Positions 1 to 8,975 of a stretch of 64,000 nucleotides of DNA are shown one piece after another. Source of the stretch: an uncultured Porphyromonadaceae bacterium (GTDB taxonomy: Bacteria; Bacteroidota; Bacteroidia; Bacteroidales; Muribaculaceae); NCBI GenBank assembly GCA_900540205.1, contig UQER01000018.1, forward strand, positions 1 to 64,000, written 5' to 3'. Positions within the stretch are counted from its first letter, which is position 1; every line of letters begins with the position of its first letter. The notes under the pieces were generated by a model. It searched no databases. It saw only the letters and a list, made by a program, of their open reading frames with translations, and was not told the DNA's origin. The position numbers were made by a program, and so were the translations under genes.

Positions 1-73
1 TTGCCGCGCCCGCTTTGTGGGTTTAGAATTCAATTATTTCACGATTTTCGGGAGAGTGTCGACCGACTTCTGA

Positions 74-667
74 TCAGTGGCAGCAGCCGTCGCCGCAACC
101 GCAATGGTCGTGGCCTTCATGATCGGAGCAGCAGCCGTCGTGATCGCCGCAGTGGTCATGACCGCAGCCGCAACCGCCATGCACGGGCTGAAGTTCCTCA
201 GGGGTGGCGTCGCGGACAGCAAGAATCTTACCGTCGAAGCGCACAGCCTTTCCGGCCAGCGGGTGATTGAAGTCCATTTTCACGTGTGTGGGGGTTACTT
301 CCTTCACCAGACCGTTGATGCGGAAGCCGTCGGCTGTCATCATCGGCACGAGCGCACCCACTTTAATCACACTTTCGTCAAATTTGCCGTCCACAACAAA
401 AATGTCGCGTTCCAGCTCAACCACCTGCTCCGGATCGTAAGGACCGAAAGCCTCTTCGGCGGTGGCGGTGACATTGAATTTGCCGCCCGGTTCCAGACCT
501 TCAATGGCCTTTTCAAGAGGCGCAATCATGCCGCGGGTAACCCCGAAGATGATTTTCTCGGGATCAGTAGCATCAGTCTGATGCACGAGCTGTTCCTTAC
601 CATCGGCTTCAACGGCGTAGAGGTCATAGCCGAGTTCTACATATTTGCCGGGTTCTATTCTTTCCAT
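74..667 (-). CDS. slyD: FKBP-type peptidyl-prolyl cis-trans isomerase, SlyD-like
   Basis: Predicted cytoplasmic prolyl isomerase and chaperone of the SlyD group, 197 aa. The first ~75 residues and the stretch around 135-155 form the split FKBP domain, with GMIAPLEKAIEGLEPG as its core and the insert-in-flap chaperone domain between (AFGPYDPEQVVEL onward). The last ~35 residues are almost only His, Cys, Gly and Asp (HGGCGCGHDHC and on to GCCH), the metal-binding tail that in E. coli SlyD binds nickel and zinc. There is no signal peptide. It is the first gene of the window, on the minus strand about 100 bp downstream of the flippase gene. The family call is secure; metal specificity is not shown by the sequence. 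Confidence 0.92.
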   Translation of the reverse strand: MERIEPGKYVELGYDLYAVEADGKEQLVHQTDATDPEKIIFGVTRGMIAPLEKAIEGLEPGGKFNVTATAEEAFGPYDPEQVVELERDIFVVDGKFDESVIKVGALVPMMTADGFRINGLVKEVTPTHVKMDFNHPLAGKAVRFDGKILAVRDATPEELQPVHGGCGCGHDHCGDHDGCCSDHEGHDHCGCGDGCCH

Positions 668-773
668 AATTCTGTCGTTTTATTTTATATTGTTTTTTGA
701 TTTTATACGTATTTCACTTGCGGACGCATACGCCCATATTCAGTTATAACAAATACCTTGCCAAAAAAGATGT

Positions 774-2201
774 CTACCTTTTCCGGTTCTTCAGCATGCG
801 CCTTAGCATGACAACCGACACCACCGAGGACAACACAGCAAGCGGCGCGGTCCATAGAGGTCCGACAGTCACCGCTATCACCCCAGATACGGCGGTGACA
901 GCCACGGCATATGCAGCCAATGTCCATACGGAGCGGTCGACTTGCAGATGGTACCGGCGGAAATAGACAACAGCGATCATGAGCGTGTAGACAGCATACC
1001 ATGCCGTGTATGCAACGCCAAGGCCTGCAAAGCCCCCGATTCGGAAGCCGATGATGTTGAAAGCTATGGCCACCAAAGCCGAAAGGGTTTCGGTCACCAG
1101 AAACGTGCGTCCGTCGGCGCGCGCCACTATCACGAAAGCCATGCACCACGACACGGCCTTGAACGCGGTGCCTGCCATGGCGAGCACCACCATAGGCACC
1201 ACGCTATCTACGAATTCCGAGGTGTAGAGCAACCGTACCGCCGGTTGAATCAGAGTGGTGAACACACACGCCAGCGGCACTATGATGGCAAGGGTAATAC
1301 CTATCTGGTTGCTGACAAACACACTCTCGGCACGTCTCTTCCCTGTCACCGACGACAGGCGCGGAAAAAATTCCATGGCAATGGCGGCGAAAATCAGCCC
1401 GGCGTAGCGGTTGATCAGCGAGAATCCGGCACTATAGAATCCTGCCGCGTCGAGGCTGGCATAATGGTTGAGATAGGCAAGAAACAGATAGTTCACTGCG
1501 TATCCAACCAGATTGGTAAGTGTGATGTAGAACCCGAGCAACATGAACTGCTTTCCGGCGGCAAACGCCTGCCGCCATCCGCGCTGACTGCGGTCGGGAT
1601 AGTCCACCCGTTCGCGCACAAAGCCCATGGCAATCCACGTGACCACCGAAAAAGCGAGTATGGCGGGGATGATGCTGTTCACCCTCCAGAAATAGAACAT
1701 CGGCACGGACACCGCAGTGGCGGCAATAGTCCCTGCCACCGAACATATGGTGAGCTTCCTGAACCGCTGCAACCCCTGGAGCACGGCACCCTCGGCATTG
1801 CTCAACGTCAGCAGAAGCACCGAAAGAGACAGCCACGCAAACGAGCTCCAGCCGTCGGAAGTGCCGAACGACACCCGGCTGAGCCATGGCGACAGTGCCA
1901 GCATGGCCACCGTACCGACTATGCCGAGCGCAAGCGCCACGCGCCGCACGCTCCACACCATGGCCGGCACATCCTCGCCACGGGAAGCCGCAATGTGGCG
2001 CACAGCCGTGTCGCGCATGCCCAGCTGCGATACGCCGCTCACCATGTCGAGCGCCGAATTGAATATACCGAACAGACCCACCCCGGCAGGCCCTATCCAA
2101 AGGGCCACAAGCTTGGTGCGCACAATCGAGCACACAATCCCCACGGCCTGCTGGCCTCCCAGCATTCCGGTAAGTTTCAGTATGCGTTCGTTCACGCGCA
2201 T
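774..2201 (-). CDS. O-antigen/polysaccharide flippase (Wzx-like, MATE/MOP superfamily)
   Basis: 475-aa multispanning membrane protein with about 12-14 hydrophobic helices along its whole length. The N-terminus (LTGMLGGQQAVGIVCSIVRT, then GPAGVGLFGIFNSA) is typical of Bacteroidetes O-antigen translocases, which flip lipid-linked oligosaccharide across the inner membrane. It starts 4 nt after the dnaX stop on the same strand, so the two are probably co-transcribed. No other capsule or O-antigen genes are adjacent, which is unusual because wzx normally sits in a polysaccharide cluster. The true substrate could be any undecaprenyl-linked glycan. Confidence 0.85.
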   Translation of the reverse strand: MRVNERILKLTGMLGGQQAVGIVCSIVRTKLVALWIGPAGVGLFGIFNSALDMVSGVSQLGMRDTAVRHIAASRGEDVPAMVWSVRRVALALGIVGTVAMLALSPWLSRVSFGTSDGWSSFAWLSLSVLLLTLSNAEGAVLQGLQRFRKLTICSVAGTIAATAVSVPMFYFWRVNSIIPAILAFSVVTWIAMGFVRERVDYPDRSQRGWRQAFAAGKQFMLLGFYITLTNLVGYAVNYLFLAYLNHYASLDAAGFYSAGFSLINRYAGLIFAAIAMEFFPRLSSVTGKRRAESVFVSNQIGITLAIIVPLACVFTTLIQPAVRLLYTSEFVDSVVPMVVLAMAGTAFKAVSWCMAFVIVARADGRTFLVTETLSALVAIAFNIIGFRIGGFAGLGVAYTAWYAVYTLMIAVVYFRRYHLQVDRSVWTLAAYAVAVTAVSGVIAVTVGPLWTAPLAVLSSVVSVVMLRRMLKNRKR

Positions 2202-2205
2202 CGCG

Positions 2206-4044
2206 TCAGGACAGGGTGAATTTAAGGTCGTTGATGAACTGCGCCATGTAGGGCGAACTTTCCACCATGTGATTGAGCACCTCGCGGTCGCTCCACGCCG
2301 TTGTGGGCGCGGCGCTCTCGTCGAGGGCTATCGAGAAGTCGAAAAAATCGTTGTTGAGCTTGCGGCGCAGCGTTTCGAGCAACCGCGGACGTTCCTGCTC
2401 GAGCACATCCACCTGGCTCTGATTCACCACGGTCACCACATAGGCCGATGCATCCGACGTGTCGGCTTCATTCACAGGCACAGGCTTGTGCACACGCAGG
2501 GTATTGTTGAGCACGTGAGCCTTGGGGTTCACGTTCATATAGTCCTCCCAAAGTGCCAGCAGATTATCCTGATTTATAGGAGTGCGGTTGGTTGCAACGG
2601 TCTTTTCAGCGGCTGCTACATATTCCGAAGTAGGCTCGGCGAACGCCGAAGCCAGCGATACATGCCCTTTGCCCAACGGACGCCGCGCGGGTCGTCCTCC
2701 CCCCGGTGCAGGAGGGGGCGGCAACGGCGTTGACACTGGGGCAGCCTGTGCAGGCGCGACGGGTGTACGCGATGGCGCCGATGCGGCCTGTGTACGTGCG
2801 GCTTGCACAGGCTGCGGCTGCGGAGCCGGCTGTGGCCTGGGCGCAGCTGCAGGTGCGGGTGCGGCAGCAGGTGTCCCCGCTTGCGGGGAGACAACCTCTA
2901 TTTTTTGCAGATTCCGCCCTTCCCCGTTGCCGCTATAGATGGGGGAAGGGCCGTTTAGTTGGCACAGTCTGATGAGCAGAAGTTCCACAAGGAACGTCTT
3001 GCTCGATGCCTGACGATAGTTAAGGTCGGCCTCGTTGCAGAGGCTCATGGCCGAATAGAAAAAGTCCGGCTCCAGTTTTTGTGCCTGCTGCGCCATCTGC
3101 TCCTTCACCGCCTCGTCAGTGTCGAGCAGCGGGAGCGTGAGCGGATTGCGGGCCACCATGAGGTCGCGCATATATTGCGCCAGACCGTTTATGAAGAAAT
3201 GGGAGTCGAAACCGTGGTCGCGTATCTCCTTGTACACCAGCAGAGCCTGCGCCACATCGCCTGCGCAGAACGCATCCACCAGGCGCGAGTAGTAGCGCTC
3301 GTCGAGCACGTTCAGGTTCTCGATTGTGCTCTGGTAGGTGATATGCCCGCGCGACGAAGCCGCCACCTGGTCGAAAATCGAGAGTGCGTCGCGCATGGCG
3401 CCGTCAGCCTTCCGGGCAATCACTCCCAGCGCCGACCTCTCAGCGGTGATACCCTCCTGCGAGGCCACATATTCCAGATGGTCCACCATATCGGCTATGG
3501 TGATACGTGAGAAATCGTAAATCTGGCAGCGGCTCAGAATGGTGGGGATAATTTTATGCTTCTCGGTGGTGGCGAGAATGAAAATCACATAGCTCGGCGG
3601 CTCCTCAAGCGTTTTGAGGAACGCATTGAAGGCGGCCGACGATAGCATGTGTACCTCGTCGATGATGAACACGCGGTAGCGCCCCTCCGTGGGGGGCATC
3701 TGCACCTGATCCACAAGCTCGCGGATATCGTTCACCGAATTGTTCGAGGCGGCGTCGAGCTCCAGGATGTTGAGCGAACGGTTTTCGTTGAACGCCCGGC
3801 ATGAGCTGCACTCGTTGCACGGGTCGCCCTCCGGAGTGGGATGCTCGCAGTTTATGGTCTTGGCGAAAATGCGGGCGCACGAGGTTTTGCCCACACCCCT
3901 GCCGCCGCAGAACAGATAGGCATGCGCCAGCCTGTTCGTGGCTATGGCGTTGCGCAGCGTGGCCGTCAGGGCCTTCTGCCCCACAACGCTTGAGAATGTG
4001 GTCGGCCTGTACTTCCGCGCCGACACTATATAATTTTCTTCCAT
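2206..4044 (-). CDS. dnaX: DNA polymerase III subunit gamma/tau
   Basis: 612-aa clamp-loader ATPase. The AAA+ module fills the first ~370 residues: Walker A GGRGVGKT at 47-54, a four-cysteine zinc module (C66, C76, C79, C82), Walker B IIDEVHML near 127-134, and sensor 1 ILATTEKHKIIPT followed by LSRCQ. A long Pro/Ala-rich linker (about 390-450, alternating PAPAP and PQPQP runs) leads to a C-terminal tau domain of ~120 residues. Length fits Bacteroidetes DnaX. ATG at 4044 is preceded by a ~50-nt leader and a good promoter at 4095-4126. The flippase gene follows at 4 nt. No obvious slippery A-run for a programmed gamma frameshift was noticed. Confidence 0.96.
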   Translation of the reverse strand: MEENYIVSARKYRPTTFSSVVGQKALTATLRNAIATNRLAHAYLFCGGRGVGKTSCARIFAKTINCEHPTPEGDPCNECSSCRAFNENRSLNILELDAASNNSVNDIRELVDQVQMPPTEGRYRVFIIDEVHMLSSAAFNAFLKTLEEPPSYVIFILATTEKHKIIPTILSRCQIYDFSRITIADMVDHLEYVASQEGITAERSALGVIARKADGAMRDALSIFDQVAASSRGHITYQSTIENLNVLDERYYSRLVDAFCAGDVAQALLVYKEIRDHGFDSHFFINGLAQYMRDLMVARNPLTLPLLDTDEAVKEQMAQQAQKLEPDFFYSAMSLCNEADLNYRQASSKTFLVELLLIRLCQLNGPSPIYSGNGEGRNLQKIEVVSPQAGTPAAAPAPAAAPRPQPAPQPQPVQAARTQAASAPSRTPVAPAQAAPVSTPLPPPPAPGGGRPARRPLGKGHVSLASAFAEPTSEYVAAAEKTVATNRTPINQDNLLALWEDYMNVNPKAHVLNNTLRVHKPVPVNEADTSDASAYVVTVVNQSQVDVLEQERPRLLETLRRKLNNDFFDFSIALDESAAPTTAWSDREVLNHMVESSPYMAQFINDLKFTLS

Positions 4045-4067
4045 CTATCTTCTGTCTTAGCCGGAAC

Positions 4068-4089
4068 AGCTACTATAGCTATAATAGCT
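4068..4089. repeat. 22-bp near-palindrome, copy 1
   Basis: AGCTAC, then TATAGCTATAATAGCT: an almost perfect palindrome in the dnaX leader. The same 22 bp with one change recurs at 8941-8962, so the two copies bracket the adaptor/ATPase/permease genes. Function unknown. Confidence 0.6.
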
Positions 4090-4094
4090 ATTGG

Positions 4095-4126
4095 CAAAGT
4101 TAACTTTTTGGCGGCAAATCTGCAAA
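4095..4126 (-). promoter_or_regulatory. Bacteroidetes-type promoter of dnaX
   Basis: On the minus strand: -33 TTTG (4123-4126), 20-bp spacer, -7 TAACTTTG (4095-4102), a perfect TAnnTTTG. Transcription should start near 4088 and read dnaX and the flippase gene. Confidence 0.75.
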
Positions 4127-4265
4127 CAAATGGGGATGGCAAGCGGAGCCGGGGCAAGATATGACCGGCACGGACACTGCCGGGGGTGGCCGCAAGCGGA
4201 CAGTGTAACGAAACCGTACACCATCAAAACGTCAAAGCGCGCTGATTTGCAATGTTTTGCATTTT

Positions 4266-4280
4266 TGGCACGCTGTGTGC
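4266..4280 (+). promoter_or_regulatory. Putative sigma-54 (-24/-12) promoter of the efflux operon
   Basis: TGGCACG, four bases, then GTGC: this matches the sigma-54 consensus (TGGCACG N4 TTGC) at all but one fixed base, with the canonical 10 nt between the GG and GC dinucleotides. It lies 32 bp before the chosen ATG at 4312, giving a predicted start near 4291. An NtrC-type activator is encoded in the same locus. A dyad, ACACTG ... CAGTGT (4174-4206), ~60 bp upstream could be the activator site (inference). The site is itself partly palindromic (TGGCAC/GTGCCA), so chance must be considered. Confidence 0.6.
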
Positions 4281-4311
4281 CATATATTTTGGGCGTAACA
4301 TTACTTTCACA

Positions 4312-5556
4312 ATGGACAGAGAAATTCCAAAACAACAGCAACGCCGCGAAGCCATGCGGAAATGGCTCCGCTCACTGTGGGTGATAATCCCCCTGACATG
4401 CGCCATCGGCGCGGCATTCCTTTTCACCGTTCCGAGCGTGCAGCGCAGTGCCATAACAGTGGCCGAAGTGACCCTCGGCACCATCGAGACCTCCATCGGC
4501 GGCACTGGCCGCGTGGTACCCGCGTTCGAGATGATCATCAACTCGCCTATCACAAGCCGCATCGTCGAGGTGTACTGCAAGGCCGGCGACAGTCTGGCGG
4601 CCGGCACTCCGCTGCTGCGGCTCGACCTCACCTCGGCCGAGACCGAACTGCGGCGCATGGCCGACGAACGGCGCCACAAGGTGCTTGAAGGTGAGCAGAC
4701 CGTGCTCAACAACCGCACTTTCCTGAGCGACCTGGAGATGCAGGTGAAAGTGAAGGCCATGAACCTCAACCGCCTGGAGCAAGAGGTGATAAACGAGCGA
4801 CGGCTCGACAGCATAGGCTCCGGCACCGGCGAGCGTGTGCACGAGGCTGAACTGGCCTGCAGCACCGCACGGCTTGAACTGCAGCAGCTCAAGGCGCAGC
4901 TCGAAAACGAACGCGCCTCACGCGGCAACTCCCAGAAGATGAAGCAGCTTGAGCTCAGCATCTTCGACAACAACCTTTCGGAAAAACAGCGCACGCTTGA
5001 GGATGCCAAGCTCCGCTCGCCACGCGCGGCCACCCTCACCTACATAGCCGACGAAGTGGGGCGCCAGGTGAGCGAGGGAGAACGGGTGGCGGTGATTGCC
5101 GACCTCAGCCATTTCAAGGTGGCAGCCGAAGTGACCGACGTCAACGCCGACGCCGTGCAGCCGGGCGCAGGCACCATTGTGCGCATCGGCTCTACAACCC
5201 TGCCGGGCCATATCACCTCGGCCGAACCCCTCTCGAAAAACGGCGTGATAGCCTTCGACGTGGCCGTAGACGACGACACCAACCCCAAGCTCCGTTCGGG
5301 ACTGAAGACACAGGTGTTCGTGCTACGCGAAGTGCGCGACAACGCCGTACGCATCCCCTACGGCTCGTTTTTCAGCGGTCCCGGTTCCTACGACCTCTTT
5401 GTGGTGGAAGGCAACCGCCTGAACAAGCGCCGCGTGAAGCTCGGCGACTCGAGCTACGACTACATCGAAGTGGTGGAAGGGCTCACACCGGGCGAAAAAG
5501 TGGTGACCTCGGAGATGAAAAAATATGAACACAAAAACAGCGTAAAACTTAAATAA
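4312..5556 (+). CDS. HlyD/MacA-family periplasmic adaptor of an ABC efflux system
   Basis: 414-aa membrane-fusion protein. One N-terminal transmembrane helix (about residues 20-40, LWVIIPLTCAIGAAFLF) anchors it. Then come a split lipoyl/barrel-sandwich domain (GRVVPAFEMIINSPITSRIVEV), a long coiled-coil hairpin (~110-240, rich in Glu, Leu, Arg) and beta-barrel and membrane-proximal domains (to GLTPGEKVVTSEM). It would link the inner-membrane ABC transporter to TolC. An in-frame ATG at 4252 exists, but ATG 4312 gives the normal charged N-terminus and leaves the sigma-54-like site in the leader. The ATPase gene follows after 10 nt. Substrate not predictable from sequence. Confidence 0.9.
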   Translation: MDREIPKQQQRREAMRKWLRSLWVIIPLTCAIGAAFLFTVPSVQRSAITVAEVTLGTIETSIGGTGRVVPAFEMIINSPITSRIVEVYCKAGDSLAAGTPLLRLDLTSAETELRRMADERRHKVLEGEQTVLNNRTFLSDLEMQVKVKAMNLNRLEQEVINERRLDSIGSGTGERVHEAELACSTARLELQQLKAQLENERASRGNSQKMKQLELSIFDNNLSEKQRTLEDAKLRSPRAATLTYIADEVGRQVSEGERVAVIADLSHFKVAAEVTDVNADAVQPGAGTIVRIGSTTLPGHITSAEPLSKNGVIAFDVAVDDDTNPKLRSGLKTQVFVLREVRDNAVRIPYGSFFSGPGSYDLFVVEGNRLNKRRVKLGDSSYDYIEVVEGLTPGEKVVTSEMKKYEHKNSVKLK

Positions 5557-5566
5557 ATCTTTAACT

Positions 5567-6241
5567 ATGAGTCTGATAAAACTGGTAGGCGTAGATAAGT
5601 CCTACCGCACCAAGGAGATAGAGACACTCGCACTCGAAAACGTGAACCTCGAGGTTGAGGAACGTGAGTTCGTGAGCATCATGGGGCCCTCGGGCTGCGG
5701 CAAATCAACGCTGCTCAACCTCATCGGCCTGCTCGACAAACCCACCAAAGGGGAGGTGCTTATCGACGGCCGCAAGGTAGGAGAGCTCCCCGATGCCGCA
5801 CAGGCACATTTCCGCAACGCCAACATCGGCTTCGTGTTCCAGAGCTTCCACCTAATCCCCACCCTCAATGTGGCCGACAACGTAGAGCTTCCCTTGCTCT
5901 ACCGCGGCGGCATCTCCGACAGCGAGCGCCGCAAGCGCGTGGCCGAGGTGCTCGACCGCGTGGGCCTGAGCCACCGCATGCGCCACATGCCCGGCCAGCT
6001 TTCGGGCGGTCAGTGCCAGCGAGTGGCCATAGCACGCGCCATCGTGGGCGACCCGCGCATAATCCTCGCCGACGAGCCCACCGGCAACCTCGACTCGAAG
6101 ATGGGTGCCGAAGTGATGGACCTCCTCCACACCCTCAACCGTCAGGACGGACGCACCGTGGTGATGGTGACCCACAACGAGGAGCAGGCACGGCAGACCG
6201 ACCGCATTGTCCGCTTCTTCGACGGGCGCCAGATAGGCTGA
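5567..6241 (+). CDS. ABC transporter ATP-binding protein, MacB/LolD type
   Basis: 224-aa nucleotide-binding subunit. Walker A GPSGCGKST lies near residue 40, the Q-loop is in FVFQSFHLI, the signature LSGGQCQRVAIARAI near 142, Walker B IILADEPTGNLDS, and the H-loop VMVTHNEE near the end. The size and the EPTGNLDS form are those of type VII ABC systems (MacB, LolD, FtsE), which use FtsX-like permeases. Two such permeases are encoded directly downstream, so this ATPase probably serves both. Note LSGGQ followed by Cys in place of the common Gln/Arg, which is minor. Confidence 0.94.
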   Translation: MSLIKLVGVDKSYRTKEIETLALENVNLEVEEREFVSIMGPSGCGKSTLLNLIGLLDKPTKGEVLIDGRKVGELPDAAQAHFRNANIGFVFQSFHLIPTLNVADNVELPLLYRGGISDSERRKRVAEVLDRVGLSHRMRHMPGQLSGGQCQRVAIARAIVGDPRIILADEPTGNLDSKMGAEVMDLLHTLNRQDGRTVVMVTHNEEQARQTDRIVRFFDGRQIG

Positions 6242-6311
6242 CCACAATGCCGATATCCCACATCTCTCCCGTTCACAATTCAACAGCAACCCTAAAAAAG
6301 AATCATTCCAA

Positions 6312-7565
6312 ATGAATATCATAAAACAAGCCTGGACTGAAATGCGTGTACAGCCGCTCATCGGCTGGGTCACCGTGGCCGGAACGGCACTCGCCATCTT
6401 CCTGATCATGGTGATGGTGATGATCGAGCAGGTGCAGGTGATGCCCGTCGACCCTGAATCCTATCGCGACCGCTATCTTCATGCCCCCGACATGTGTCTC
6501 ACCAACATTGAAAAGCCCGACTATACGGCAAGCTCGCATATGTCGCGCGAGGCAGCCGACCGTCTTTTCATGAATCTTGAATCGGCCGAATGCGCCACCA
6601 AATACAGCAACAACTCCGGCACACTCCAGATTCCCAAGGGAATCCCGATGTCAGCCGGTATCAACGAAACCGACGCCGACTACTGGAAAGTGTTCAATTT
6701 CAAATTTCTTGCCGGAGCGCCCTACAATGAAAAGAGCATGAAGAACTCCATCGTCATCTCCGAGGATGCGGCCCATGAGCTGTTCGGATCGGTGGAGGCC
6801 GCCGTCGGGCGTGAAATCATTGTGAATCACTTCAACCCATACAACGTTGTGGGCGTGGTGGAGAACGTGCCCATCATCGCCACACGTGTGGTGGCCAATG
6901 CGTGGATTCCCATCACATACTACCATTCGTCGGGCTTCAAACCCCAGTTAGGCGATTTCTCGGTCACTGTCCTCGCCCGCGACAAGGCCGACTTCCCTGC
7001 AATCCGTAAAGAGGTGCAGCAGCGGGCGCTTGCCTACGACAAGGAGATGGAAGCCACCGACTACAAGATAAACCTGCTCGGCGGCCCTTTCACACAGGAT
7101 GCAGTGCGCTATAAAAAATGGTCGAACCAAGCACCTGATACCGAGGCGCCACGCAGGCGAAGTCTCATTACGTTCGCCATCCTCCTTCTCATCCCTGCCG
7201 TCAACCTCTCGAGCATGACACAGAGCCGCCTTCGCCGCCGCGTGAGCGAGATGGGTGTCCGCCGTGCCTTCGGCTGTACCCGCTGGCGCCTGATCCGCGG
7301 CATCATCACCGAGAACTTCATCGTCACCCTTGCCGGAGGCGTGCTCGGACTGATTGTCAGCGCCCTGTTCGGATGGCTGTGCGCCGACCTCCTGTTCGTG
7401 GACTACTACATCGGCGACACCCCGGCGCACGTGAGCGTGTGGATGCTGCTCAACTGGCGCGTCCTGCTGTGGGCCATAGGGTTCTGCTTCGTGCTCAACC
7501 TCCTGTCAAGCGCCATACCGGCATGGCGTGCATCGCGTGTCAGCCCCGTGGAGGCCATCAAATAA
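6312..7565 (+). CDS. ABC transporter permease, FtsX/MacB-like (first of two)
   Basis: 417 aa. An N-terminal helix (about 20-38, VTVAGTALAIFLIMVMV) is followed by a ~230-residue periplasmic MacB-PCD domain and a C-terminal FtsX domain with three helices (LITFAILLLIPAV, IVTLAGGVLGLIVSALFG, VLLWAIGFCFVLNLLSSAIPAW). The cytoplasmic coupling motif RRRVSEMGVRRAFGCTRW precedes the second FtsX helix, and the protein ends in the typical PAWRASRVSPVEAIK. Unlike E. coli MacB, the ATPase is a separate polypeptide. It probably forms a heterodimer with the next gene product. Confidence 0.92.
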   Translation: MNIIKQAWTEMRVQPLIGWVTVAGTALAIFLIMVMVMIEQVQVMPVDPESYRDRYLHAPDMCLTNIEKPDYTASSHMSREAADRLFMNLESAECATKYSNNSGTLQIPKGIPMSAGINETDADYWKVFNFKFLAGAPYNEKSMKNSIVISEDAAHELFGSVEAAVGREIIVNHFNPYNVVGVVENVPIIATRVVANAWIPITYYHSSGFKPQLGDFSVTVLARDKADFPAIRKEVQQRALAYDKEMEATDYKINLLGGPFTQDAVRYKKWSNQAPDTEAPRRRSLITFAILLLIPAVNLSSMTQSRLRRRVSEMGVRRAFGCTRWRLIRGIITENFIVTLAGGVLGLIVSALFGWLCADLLFVDYYIGDTPAHVSVWMLLNWRVLLWAIGFCFVLNLLSSAIPAWRASRVSPVEAIK

Positions 7566-7623
7566 CCCCGGAAATCACATTTTTCAAGATCTAACTTTTC
7601 ACAGGAAACTACGAAATAACGAT

Positions 7624-8928
7624 ATGAGCCGTAGACTTTTTAAACAGATGACAACCGAATGGCGCTCAAACCTCTGGCTGGTGTTGGAGCTGATGGTTGT
7701 AAGCGTGGTGATGTGGTATGTGACCGACTACCTTTTCGTACAGGGAAAAACCTACAGCATCGGCATGGGAATGGACGCCGAGAATGTATTCGTCGTACAA
7801 TATGGCGATGTGCCATCCGACACTGACAGCTACGTCGCTTCCGATTCGACCGACGCAACGCACATGGAAAGCCGCCGCACCATCTACGACCGGCTGCGCT
7901 CGCACCCCGATGTGGAGATTGCTGCAATCACCGCGCTTGGCGTACCGTATGAAATGAACCTCTCGTCCGCAGAGCTGAAAGTAGCCGATGAAACAGACTC
8001 GCTGCGTTTCCTCTATTCGGTGGCGTGGCGCTACGTCACTCCCGAATATTTCGAACTGCTGCGCATCCACGGCGCCCACGGCGAATCGCCTCAGCAGCTC
8101 AGAAGCATCATAGAGTCGGGCGCAAGCCTGCTCACGCCCGACATCCCGTTCACCAAATTCCCGCACAAGGAATACAAGGACTGGAAGGAAGCTTATGCCG
8201 ACATGGCCCAATGGTCGCCCGATGAGTTTGTAGGACGCAATTTCCTCGACAACGATTCAAACCTTGTGACAATCGGAGGCCTTGTCAACAGCATTCAGCG
8301 CATGCCGTTCGAATCTCCACTCGGCACACGCATTTCCGGTTTTGTAAACGACGAGCAGAAATATCTGTGGGGAACCGTCCTGCTGAGGGTGAAACCGGAG
8401 GCCGTGGAAGGCTTCGCCGAAAAGATTCTGCGCGACAACGAAACCACCTATCGCAGCGGCAACACTTTTGTAGAAAACATCTATCTGGCCGAAGAACAGG
8501 GCCACCGCACCATGCACAGTGACATCATCGAGGTGCGCAACCACATTGTCCTGATGGTGTTCCTGATGGTGAGCATCTTCCTCGGGCTGCTCGGCACATT
8601 CTGGTTCCGCACACAGCAGCGCGTGAGCGAGATAGCCATCCGCAAGGTGAACGGCGCCACACGGGGGCAGATTTTCCGCCGCCTCATGGGCGAAGGTATG
8701 ATGCTGCTCACCGTGGCCACCGTGCCGGCAATCGTCCTTGACTGGCTGCTGACCCATTTCGAAATGAACGCCACCACCAACTTCGCCTTCTACTTCGAGT
8801 GGCCGCGTTTCACGGCCTGTGTGGCGATTGTTTACGCACTCCTGGCCCTCATGGTTCTCGCCGGAATCTGGTTCCCGGCCTCACGTGCAATGAAAATTGA
8901 TGCAGCTTCAGCCCTCAAAGACGAATGA
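7624..8928 (+). CDS. ABC transporter permease, FtsX/MacB-like (second of two)
   Basis: 434 aa with the same plan as its upstream neighbour: N-terminal helix (LWLVLELMVVSVVMWYV), large periplasmic domain, then an FtsX domain with a coupling segment QRVSEIAIRKVNGATRGQIFRRL and three hydrophobic helices, ending SRAMKIDAASALKDE. ATG 7624 is chosen because the open frame upstream of it (to 7528) overlaps the first permease and is not hydrophobic or conserved-looking. The pair of divergent permeases suggests a heterodimeric channel. A 22-bp near-palindrome separates it from the tolC-type gene. Confidence 0.9.
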   Translation: MSRRLFKQMTTEWRSNLWLVLELMVVSVVMWYVTDYLFVQGKTYSIGMGMDAENVFVVQYGDVPSDTDSYVASDSTDATHMESRRTIYDRLRSHPDVEIAAITALGVPYEMNLSSAELKVADETDSLRFLYSVAWRYVTPEYFELLRIHGAHGESPQQLRSIIESGASLLTPDIPFTKFPHKEYKDWKEAYADMAQWSPDEFVGRNFLDNDSNLVTIGGLVNSIQRMPFESPLGTRISGFVNDEQKYLWGTVLLRVKPEAVEGFAEKILRDNETTYRSGNTFVENIYLAEEQGHRTMHSDIIEVRNHIVLMVFLMVSIFLGLLGTFWFRTQQRVSEIAIRKVNGATRGQIFRRLMGEGMMLLTVATVPAIVLDWLLTHFEMNATTNFAFYFEWPRFTACVAIVYALLALMVLAGIWFPASRAMKIDAASALKDE

Positions 8929-8935
8929 CCCCGCT

Positions 8936-8967
8936 ATTTTAGCTACAATAGCTATAATAGCTAAAAT
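8936..8967. repeat. Inverted repeat between permease and TolC genes (copy 2 of 22-bp motif)
   Basis: Perfect arms ATTTTAGCTA (8936-8945) and TAGCTAAAAT (8958-8967) around a near-palindromic core. The inner 22 bp (8941-8962) repeats the sequence at 4068-4089 with a single change. It could fold in mRNA and tune expression of the TolC gene, but no T-tract marks a terminator. Confidence 0.6.
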
Positions 8968-8975
8968 CCCCGGAC

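Noticed and set aside
942..2219. Long open frame (425 codons) on the plus strand opposite the flippase gene
   Set aside because: It is rich in His, Arg, Gly and Pro without a domain, and mirrors the codon pattern of the real minus-strand gene. In GC-rich DNA such antisense frames arise by chance. The same applies to long antisense frames at 40876-42219, 42216-43622, 50434-51942 and 56635-58401.
8296..8320. CGTTCGAATC stretch resembling a tRNA T-loop
   Set aside because: It lies inside the second permease gene and has no acceptor or anticodon stem; no tRNA was found in the window.
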